Of a stretch of DNA of 37,949 nt, positions 9,671-17,791 are shown one piece after another. The notes under the pieces are model-generated. The model made no database searches. It was not told the DNA's origin and saw only the letters and a program-made list of their open reading frames with translations. Each line of letters opens with the position of its first letter. Within the stretch, counting starts at the first letter, position 1. The position numbers were made by a program, and so were the translations under genes. The DNA is from Chara braunii. Its lineage: Eukaryota; Streptophyta; Charophyceae; Charales; Characeae. The stretch is taken from assembly GCA_003427395.1 (NCBI GenBank), contig BFEA01000234.1, positions 60,991 to 98,939 of the forward strand, in the 5' to 3' direction.

Positions 9671-10707
9671 ACCACGCCAATCTTCTCGCCCCTCTCTCTA
9701 TCTTTGCTCTCCCCTCTCTCTTCCCCACCTTCTGGCAATCCGATCTCCACCCTTCTCTCTCCTTCTCGTTCGAACCTCTTTCGGTCCCTCTTATCCACCC
9801 TGGACATTGGCGGCCGTGGCCCGAGACTTTTGAGGAGTTGTCCTTTTGCCTGACCCGAGTACAAGTGAAGTGGACGGGCACGATCGAGAACCCCACGTGG
9901 ATCGAGAATCCGGAGCTGCTGATCATAAAGGGTTAGAGGACTAACGCGGAAGAAGATCTTATTGGATTCCTCTTTGGATCGGTACGACCGGGTCGCCGTC
10001 AGTTGATTGCACAGGAGCTCATCGCACCAATCGTGCAATTGGCGGACGATCTCTCGCCCGACATCTACTGTCAGAGCGACAACAGTCCTGCTCCGTACAT
10101 TTTCGAGCGATCCTTCGATCCGTACCTTAAGTGGACTTCGTGCTTGGAGGAACCTAGGGACGAGGATACGCTACCATGGCGGCAGGAGTATCTGAAGCCG
10201 TATGAGATCATCCCTTACGCCTTCTACCCAAGGGCAGTAGAAGTGGTGATAGACGACGACGAAGACGACGACGACGAAGAAGACGATGACGAGGAGACAT
10301 CAAAGGAGGGAAGTTATAGTGAACATAGCGAGGGCGAGCTGAGTGAGGAGGAAGAGGAAGAAGAAGGAACCGGGTCCGAGTGGGACGCCCCGTCGGAGGA
10401 AGCGACGCGTACGGGAACGGAGGCGGAAGATCCGGAAGCGGCGCGAAAACGCCAAGAAATTGTCGCCGGGAAGTGCCAGCTGGAGTTCGCTAGCGAAGCT
10501 AGCCTGCGCCTCGGTAACGATCTGACCCAGGATCCCGAGCTACTGAAGCCCGAAGATGGCGACCCTGCAGCCGCCACCTCAAGTACCGCGCGGCGGAGAC
10601 GGCGCCGATCCCCCCCCTCCTCCAGCCCCACCCGTCCCCCAGTTCGCCCACGTACCAATGCGGGCAATAGGCCTTCGACCTCGGACGCTGTCCCGCCGAC
10701 CCCTTGA
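9667..10707 (+). pseudogene. Unrecognised ORF X2, acidic middle, Arg-rich end
   Basis: The ATG at 9667 overlaps the X1 stop as ATGA (9667-9670). The frame is open to 10707 except for a TAG at 9934-9936. The N-terminal part is hydrophobic and Leu/Pro/Ser-rich, followed by segments such as HWRPWPETFEELSF and PYIFERSFDPYLKW. A long Asp/Glu run follows (about 10250-10380), then a stretch ending in an Arg block (RRRRRR) and Pro/Ser-rich tail. No family is recognised. The single stop in an otherwise open 1-kb frame, and the orderly placement after integrase and X1, argue that it was a real protein of the element. Confidence 0.5.
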
Positions 10708-11185
10708 TTTTCTCACCCTCGAGCAGATCCGTACCCTCGTCACCTTCCCTTCCCATCCTTTCCATCCCCAACTCTTCCGCGACTTCTACTCTACCCGTCA
10801 ACTCGCCACCGTCCACCCCCACGCCTCCCTTCGGTCCGCTGCTCCCACGTTCTGCTGGCATCTCCTGCTGTTCAGCGCTGCATGGGAGTGATCCAACGTG
10901 GTAGAGGTTTACTGCGTCGCCACGGGGACAATCCCCGCTTGCCGCCACTTTGAGATCTTTCGAGCGGCGCTTTTCCGTACCCTCTCCTCCTTCTATCGCG
11001 ACTACCTCGCCTCCCTCCCCCGCAGTGGCGATCATTTCTCCCGCTTCCACCGGATCATCCGATATGAGGAGCTCCCGGTGACGAGGGAAGGGATGAATCG
11101 CTTCCTACCCCCACTCCCTCCCCGTCATCCCCGCAAGATCCCCAGCATGTACCGCCTCTACTGGCCTATTCCAGCTAGGCTGTAG
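10556..11185 (+). pseudogene. Unrecognised ORF X3
   Basis: The ATG at 10556 is in a different frame from X2 and overlaps its last 152 nt. The frame is open to TAG 11183-11185 apart from one TGA at 10889-10891. It begins Pro-rich, then reads LDFLTLEQIRTLVTFPSHPF, and later HFEIFRAALFRTLSSFYRDY, HRIIRYEELPVTREGMNRFL and MYRLYWPIPARL, which look like a folded helical protein. No domain recognised. It could be the end of X2 after a frame change rather than a separate gene. Confidence 0.45.
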
Positions 11186-12312
11186 ATCCCATTCACTTGA
11201 ACCCCCCCCTTTTTTTTCTCTCCTCCCTTCATCGGCACGAATCGGTAAGCTTTGCGAAGATCACGCCATCGACGATGACGTCAATCTACGCGCCGATTCG
11301 ACGGATGGCAACGAGCAGGGGTGCAAAGCGCACGGAGATCAGGTGGACCATGATGGGGTCACCTGGACGTTCTCCACGAGGCAGAGGGTTGCATATGACA
11401 GGGCTACAAAGATCTTGCTACGGATGTTGTCGCCATCTCATCCGCGACCCAGTTATCATTCCTTGTACATCTTTCTGCTCTGTTGATACGCTTGGTTTCT
11501 CATGCATCACTTTGTTCTCCCCTCTTCTTTTTCGCCATGACATGCAATCAGGAGATCGCATAATTTTGGAACCCCCTGCGCGTCACATATGTGTGACGAA
11601 CCACTTCCCGACCCCGTGCCATCTTTCGTACCCTTTCTTTTGCTTGTATCATACCAACCCCAGGAAAGCCCCGTTTTGAGTTCTTGCTTTCGGGTGCCGC
11701 ATTTTCCTTTTTGCGAGCTTTTTCCATTGATGAGTTCTGTTTTTTTTCTTGCAAAGTCGGGAAATACATGGGAATTTACGTGCGCCTTAGGGAGCGCACT
11801 GGGAATTGGGCCCGGTAGTTGGGAATTCCGAGATAAGCAGAACTTCGACGTATCCTTTTTGGTGTGTAAATGTTCTTGGGCGCGTCGGGGAAAACTTTCG
11901 GATTTTTGCGTGAATACGAATAGGCGTAGGATTTTCTTTTCCCGCGTCGTTTTTTCGCGCGCGGATATAATGATTTCAATTTTGAATTAGAATAGAAGCA
12001 AGCTGTAACTGTTTTGGTGCCTTATTCTTTTTTTTTTGTTGACGGCGCCATGCATGCAAAAACTTCCTCCTCTCTGTCCCCCGCATCGCTTCCTCCTGCG
12101 CCTCCCTTCTCTTCTCCCTCCTTTTTCTCTCTCCCCGTAATGGTTTTTCCTTCTCCCTCTCTCTCTCTCCCGCCTTGCTTTCGCGCGCCCATTTCCCTTT
12201 CTTGATCATCTGAATCTTGGACCCGTCTTGCGCCACCTCTCGCGCCTTTTCTCTTCTCACCCTCTAAGTCTGGCGTACGACGCCCGATCGATCCCCCGAT
12301 AACTCCCGCTCG
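11186..12312. other. No gene recognised; possible 3' non-coding/LTR region of the Ty3-type element
   Basis: Short open frames here lack recognisable features. The right half is strongly pyrimidine-rich on the plus strand (12060-12250). Given the integrase and X ORFs to its left and the TATA/CCAAT block to its right, this may hold the 3' end and LTR of that element. I could not find a second LTR copy, a primer-binding site or target duplication to fix the borders. Confidence 0.35.
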
Positions 12313-12497
12313 CCAATCAGGTGCGTGGATCGATAGGACCTTCCTATCGCGCGACGAATCTGATTGGTTGAACCTTGAGTTCCGAGGGATCAGTATGGCG
12401 TTCGTAGCTCAAAGTCTTCTCCTCCTGCTTCTCCTCTTACACCTCAGCTTCCCTGTCGCCTTTCCCCCCTTCTATCTCCCCTGTCGCAACTATAAAA
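12313..12497 (+). promoter_or_regulatory. Candidate RNA polymerase II promoter (CCAAT inverted pair and TATA box)
   Basis: TATAAAA lies at 12491-12497. Upstream, CCAATCAG (12313-12320) and its exact inverse CTGATTGG (12360-12367) flank an inner inverted repeat, CGATAGG/CCTATCG (12331-12337, 12343-12349). Nested palindromes around CCAAT boxes ahead of a TATA box are promoter-like. Transcription would run right, starting near 12520, and no intact gene follows, so an LTR promoter is the simplest reading. Functional status is unproven. Confidence 0.45.
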
Positions 12498-12882
12498 CCC
12501 GCAAGCGCGTCCGCAAAGCTCTCTTACGTTCTCGACTCCTAAGCCAGCTTCCGAGAAGCAGTGGCTAGGCAGAGTGGATTGATGCGAGTCGGAAAGTCCT
12601 GTCGGGCTGACGACAGGCTGGCCGGCTGCCTGCTTGATCGCCACGACATACTGTGGGATCTGGGCGAACCGCGTCAAGTTTACGGCAGCGGGGTGACGAT
12701 CGCAATGGTGGGAGTTAGCACGCGGCGGCCGGGATCGTCAGTGCGGGTATGAGGATCGATGATCGGAGTTGAGTGAGTGATTGGTCCGGGGCCATATTGG
12801 AATTAACGGCGAATGCGCCTTTGTTGTTGCGGATCTTTATCTTTGGCGTGAGTGCATGGCGGTCATGTCAAATGTCTCTCTT

Positions 12883-12998
12883 NNNNNNNNNNNNNNNNNN
12901 NNNNNNNNNNNNNNNNNNNNNNNNNNNNNNNNNNNNNNNNNNNNNNNNNNNNNNNNNNNNNNNNNNNNNNNNNNNNNNNNNNNNNNNNNNNNNNNNNN

Positions 12999-13059
<61 letters not shown>
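12883..13059. repeat. Assembly gap (116 N) merging into a (CT)n microsatellite
   Basis: N runs from 12883 to 12998 and CT dinucleotides from 12999 to about 13058; the left edge is also CTCTCTT. The gap is therefore probably inside a longer CT tract whose true length is unknown. Open frames spanning the N run are meaningless. Confidence 0.97.
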
Positions 13060-13063
<4 letters not shown>

Positions 13064-13588
13064 TCCCCCCTCTTTTCTCTACTTTTGAATAATGATGTGT
13101 CTCGATTAATTGTCTCTCGCTTTCTCTCCTGAGTAGGAGCGAATCGGTGCGCTTCCCTTGTGTAAAAGAACTTCTTCCGGAACTCTTCCATTAGTTTCCC
13201 GGGTAATCCTCCTACGCAAGGACCCTGCCTTCTTGTCTTGTGAACAGAGAATGCATGTATGGAAATGTGTGACTCTTTCTTTTTCGTGTTGATTAGACGA
13301 TCGTCGTCGCGATTCTCTTCGAGAATGCAAGAGTGTTTAGATCTGTAGCTCTGAATGTGTTGCGCATGCCCCTTGCCTTATGCAGCACGACATCAACAGT
13401 CGAACCACACGCTGCGTAGGCTCACTAACTCGAGCCACGAATAGAGCTCGCCGGTATATGCATGCTTCAAGCTAAGGACGCATTTTCTTTTCACTCTCTC
13501 TCCCTCTCGAATCGAAAGGAATTGAGTGTAAGTTGCGCGAGCGTTTTCTTCCCTTGGTGACCTCTCAAGGTCTTTGCAATTGATTGAT
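13060..13588. other. No gene recognised
   Basis: Unique-looking sequence with no convincing ORF, RNA gene or repeat. It lies between the candidate promoter and the ORF at 13589, so it could be a leader, but nothing in the sequence shows this. Confidence 0.5.
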
Positions 13589-14128
13589 ATGTGGACTGAC
13601 CAGTATCCTTCGATCAGGCGCCAGCCTCCCGTATCCCCCGTTCCGTCGCGGCCTTTTCCCTATAACGAGGAAAGGACACGTGTATGTGAGTGGGATGTAC
13701 GAGAAGCCGTCGCACGAATCGGCGGACAGTACTTCTTCCCTCCCGTAAAACGTTGTTTTGGATTCGTAGATGCGGGCTCTGTCAATATTGATACCCACTT
13801 CCCACCCTACTCCATATTGCTCCCCTTTAACGAATTGATCGTCATTCCGTGAACGACAGTGGCGCCTCATTGGCCTCGAACCTTATGCACCGAGTGCGAG
13901 CGTTTCGATCGCTATGAATCGAAAGGCTTCCACTACCAGATACGGAGTGAAGACGAGCACAAGGTGAGAGCCACACGGCTAAAACCGTCCACGTCGGACT
14001 CAGAACTAACCAGCGAACGACTACGGGACTTGATACGGAAATGGGACACGCGAAGCGTGCCAAAGCCTTTCCGCTCTAAACGACGGGTTGTAGCCCGGTG
14101 GGAAGCCCGACAATACTTTTTGGATTAA
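13589..14128 (+). pseudogene. Unrecognised ORF with a single internal stop
   Basis: From the ATG at 13589 the frame reads WTDQYPSIRRQPPVSPVPSR and on through CEWDVREAVARIGGQYFFPP and DTHFPPYSILLPFNELIVIP to a TGA at 13850-13852. It then continues in the same frame with APHWPRTLCTECERFDRYES and SKRRVVARWEARQYFLD to a TAA at 14126-14128. About 180 codons with one stop look like a recently broken gene or an element-encoded protein. The CTEC motif could be half of a metal site. The C-terminal half is basic. No known family is recognised. It sits between an LTR-like promoter region and a LINE fragment. Confidence 0.45.
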
Positions 14129-14420
14129 ATTTGGATCTTTCTGTTTTCGCGCCATGTCCGCGCGCGCATTCCGCGACGCGCGAAATTAATCGACTCGCTT
14201 CATCGGACCAACACGGGGGATTTCAGTTCCGTCTGTGTCCCCACACTCAATTTCCAAAAATCCGTGGCACACCCCATCTTGCTGTTTTTCTGGGCTTCTT
14301 TTCCGCACAGCTAACACTCCGAACGGAAGACAGCACAGGGCGTGAGGTTTGCGCGTCACATACTAGAGTCTTATGGCCCTGCGTTTGGCATCGACTGGAG
14401 GGGAGACAACTGCTTGCCCT

Positions 14421-14657
14421 AAGAAAACCATTATCACATGCTCCCTTAGCCATTAGGTATACTCTCGGGTCTACCTTGATTCTCACACGATCCGGTTCTC
14501 TGATGACTCTAGTGAATTGAGCCGTGCAGAGACTAGATGAGAGAATTCGTTGTCTATAGCAATCATCAAATAGTTTCCATAGTCTGGATCGTTCGGAATC
14601 CGAGAGTTCTTCGTGAACGTCCTCCTGTCTCTCCCCCCCACGTTGATTGCCCTCCAT
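14421..14657 (-). mobile_element. LINE C: N-terminal fragment of LINE ORF1
   Basis: On the minus strand an ATG at 14657 reads EGNQRGGERQED, then ELSDSERSRLWKLFDDCYRQ and RVRIKVDPRVYLM. These align with the ORF1 starts of LINE A (NRIKGILADCYNEG, YVRVEVDPALY) and LINE B (MARIHTLLDSCYDDG). Similarity ends near 14421. Only the 5' end of the element is present, the opposite of ordinary 5'-truncated LINE copies. Sequence to the right (to about 14930) may be its 5' UTR. Confidence 0.75.
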
Positions 14658-15653
14658 GACAAAAAGCTGCGTTCCCAAACCCAACCGAAACGCACGTGAG
14701 ACAATGTGAAAGGGTAATCCCCGACTTACTAAATACGAAATCAGTAGGGAATCGACCGTGTGGGATGTTTGAATGGGGCAAGAGATTCCCTGAAAAGGGC
14801 GAGCAGTTATTTCCTTGCTGTCGATGAAACCAGGGAATTGGATCACAGTCGAGTTGAATCCCGACCAGGAGGGCCTTCTGGAAATGACAGAATAATAGTT
14901 GTCTGTTCCTGTTACACGTGTCCTTCACTGGCTAGCATAATAAAAGTCGGAATACGGGTCCTACTGCGCACGGTTCTAGTCCAGTGGTTACACCGTATTA
15001 CACTCAACTGGCTCGACCATATTAGCTTGTAGTAGAAACCAGTCCTCTAGCAAACAAGAGACAGGAAGGGTAGTTTGAGGCCGTAACTTCCCGCGAATGT
15101 AATTGGACGTTTTCCTCTTCAATAATGATGTAAGCCCCAGGACAAGGAGTATTTTGTACCCCAGATATCAAGAGATTGCTCTTCTTCCCTCTGAGCTTGC
15201 CCTGACGACAATTCTACCCTTAATAACTCAGATTTCACAGCCAAGCGTTTGAAGACCAGCTATGGGTGTTGCTGCTACATTACTTTACACCAAAGCTGAC
15301 TATCCCGAAAGCCGCTACTATTACAAATGCATGGCTTGACAACGCGGGCACGCTTTATCAGTATCTAGTAGATAGGATCACAACTTCCGACATATCCCTA
15401 CGAGCTTTGTCCTTGCGCAAATCATGGCTATACAGGCATGTCACGGCTAGGACACATTCGCTAGTCTATGTTGCTGGCATGCTGCCTTCAGGCACATAGG
15501 TCACACTGAGGATCTGTACTTGGAATCCGTGCCCCAGGCACCGAGGTTCGCCTGTGTCCGCTCCCGTTTGCTTGCACCCGTTTATGCCGACTTGTCAATC
15601 CAAATGCTTGGAGTTGGGAAAATCGAGGTATGGACACGTAGCCAAAGGTGAGG
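14658..15653. other. No gene recognised
   Basis: No supported feature. Possible 5' UTR of LINE C lies at the left. A 77-codon open frame at 15266-15499 has no recognisable domain and is not called. Confidence 0.5.
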
Positions 15654-15662
15654 TTGGACTTG

Positions 15663-16113
15663 GGGATAATTGGTAGAAAGAGCCCACGCCGAAACCTTTT
15701 CGGTTTTGGCCGCCCAAAGTTCGGTCGTTTGGTACTACAGGCCCAAACAACTTTGCCTTGGGTGAAAGGCGCCTTCGCGCCGTGGCCACATCTCCCTGGG
15801 TCCGTTTTTACCGGTTCAAGAATTTGGCGCTGTTTTTGCGCCTGATTCATGAACCGGTAGGGCCCTTCTTTTACAAAATCGCGTACGTGGGCCTCATTCG
15901 ATACTTCAGCGTCACCGCCGCCGGCCTCATTTACATCAAAATGAATCTGGCGCTGTTATGCACCAGATTCATGATCCGGTAGGGCCCTTGGAGTGACGCG
16001 TGGGCCTGTAGTACCCCACATGCAAGTCATTGGGCCCGGAGTACCAAACGGCTAAACTTTGGGCGGCCAAAACCGAAAAGGTTTTGGCGTGGGCGCCTTC
16101 TATCGATTATCCC
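15663..16113. mobile_element. Mutator-like MITE, copy 1, with 9-bp target duplication
   Basis: The ends are long inverted repeats (about 85 bp) beginning GGGATAAT: the left end reads GGGATAATTGGTAGAAAG..GCCCACGCC, and the right end is its imperfect reverse complement, ending ATTATCCC at 16113. The flanks are TTGGACTTG (15654-15662) and TTCGACTTG (16114-16122), a 9-bp target duplication with one mismatch. Long TIRs with a 9-bp duplication are the hallmark of Mutator-like elements. At 451 bp it has no coding capacity. The interior contains further inverted motifs around ACCGGTTCA and ATGAACCGGT. Confidence 0.85.
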
Positions 16114-16122
16114 TTCGACTTG

Positions 16123-16777
16123 CCCAGAGGAGCGTGGTGATGCCACTGCCACAACTCTGGGACTCGATTCTCACTTTCAATTGAAGTGAACTATCAGAGC
16201 TTTAGAAGAGTGAGAGGTTGATTAAGGGAACAGTTCCCTGAGCCCGTCTATCCAGGCCGCTAGACGCGGCCCAGATTTTGTGACCAAGTAGCTTCAGCGA
16301 CGGGACAATGATAGGAAAGGTGAGATGGGAATATGTTCAGAACTTCAGAAGCTGAGAGGTGGAGACTCTAGAGAGGTCCGGCAGGGCCACAAGGATACTG
16401 ACGTTTCTGAGGACAAAGGCGCTCTCTAACGCTCTCTCTTCCACTCAAGGAAGAGGTGAACCTAACATGTTCCTTAGGGGGCAGCCATGTCCCAAGCCCT
16501 CGTGGGGCGTGCTAAGCGATGGAGATCTGCCGTACACTCGCTCTCGCCTTGCTGATCACAACAGCGGCGCAGCAGTACCGTCGTCCATGCTTTCACTTGG
16601 CAACAGTAACTCAGACTCTGTACTGCGCCGTGAAAGTGTCGGCAAATTTTCACTAGCGCCGAGCACCGCTATTCGGTGGCTACAACCGGTAGCGCAACGC
16701 TAGTGTTTCAGCCACCACTCCCCGCCGCAGATTCCAATATGGCTCATTCCTATGGCAGATGTTTTACTGGTTGCCAA
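16123..16777. other. No gene recognised between the two MITEs
   Basis: An open frame at 16359-16703 (about 115 codons) has no recognisable domain or composition signal. No repeat structure was seen. Confidence 0.5.
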
Positions 16778-17295
16778 GGGATAATTGGTAGAAAGCACCC
16801 ACGCCAAAACCCCGAAACTCGGCCATTCGGTACTACCGGCCTAAACGTCTTCAGCCTGGGTGAAAGGCCCCTTTTTCTCCGTGTCCACATCTCCCTGGGC
16901 CTGTTTTTACCAGTTCAAGGATTTGGCACTGTTTTTGTGCCAGATTCATGAACCGGTAGGGCCCTTCTTTTTCAATGGGCCTGTTTTTACCGGTTCAACG
17001 ATTTGGCACTGTTTTTGTGCCAGATTCATGAACCGGTAGGGCCCTTCTTTTTCAAAATACTGTAAGTGGGCCTCATTCTATCCTTCAGCGGCCCTCTTCG
17101 ACATTAAAACGAATCTGGCACTGTGTATACGCCATGTGTATGCGCCAGATTCGTGATCCGGTAGGGCCCTTCGAGCGACGCGCAGGCCTGTAGTACCCCA
17201 CATGGAAAACATTGGGCCGGTAGTACCAAACGGCCGAGTTTTAGGCGTCCAAAAACGACAAGGTTTTGGCTTGGGCGCTTTTTACCAATTATCCC
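16778..17295. mobile_element. Mutator-like MITE, copy 2, with internal 80-bp duplication
   Basis: It carries the same terminal repeats as copy 1: GGGATAATTGGTAGAAAG at 16778 and CCAATTATCCC ending at 17295, with about 85 bp of near-complementary ends. The 518-bp length exceeds copy 1 largely through a tandem 80-bp unit (starts 16897 and 16977). The 9-bp flanks (GGTTGCCAA, CAGTGCGGA) do not match, so the original target duplication is lost or the element recombined. LINE B's poly(T) begins 36 bp to the right. Confidence 0.82.
16897..17056. repeat. Two tandem 80-bp units inside MITE copy 2
   Basis: Each unit begins GGGCCTGTTTTTACC and contains the inverted pair GGCACTG..GTGCCAG and ends near TTCTTTTTCAA. 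Only a few bases differ between units, so the duplication is recent relative to the TIR divergence. Copy 1 has a single related unit. Confidence 0.9.
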
Positions 17296-17328
17296 CAGTG
17301 CGGACGCACTCAACCGAGCCAGCGGCCT

Positions 17329-17330
<2 letters not shown>

Positions 17331-17371
<41 letters not shown>
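17331..17371 (-). other. Poly(A) tail of LINE B (41 T on plus strand)
   Basis: An uninterrupted 41-T run lies 420 nt beyond the ORF2 stop in the sense expected for the tail of a minus-strand LINE. It sits 36 bp from the end of MITE copy 2, marking the insertion point. Confidence 0.8.
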
Positions 17372-17372
<1 letters not shown>

Positions 17373-17791
17373 AAAAATGCACAAATGTTTCATATTCCAA
17401 AACAACAATCAGAGGCCGGGGACCTCACAATTCAACCCGGAGTTATCCCGGCAACGTCAACCGGTTTAGCTTATGAGCAACTTCCTATTCTAAGCCTCAT
17501 AGGCCTGGCAAATCATGAGAAAAGACCACAATAGGCAATCAATGTCTACTCTATTCGTAAAGCTACGTACACGGGCCTACCCGCGGCCCGAAAAAGGTCA
17601 CTCTCCACCCTCCTCCCCTAAGCTGGCTACTGCACCAGCCGACAGGAACCGAGTGCCCTGGTTCGTGAACAAAGTAACTTGGTGAAAGACAAAGCACAGC
17701 TGAGGGAGTCAAAGTGTAGAAAGGAGGGAGAAGACGCAGCAGATAAATGAGAGTACAGGCGGGGTGGAAAGAGGGTGGGAGAAGAATCTAA

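Noticed and set aside
16769-17304. 9-bp target duplication for MITE copy 2
   Set aside because: The two flanks agree at only about four of nine bases.
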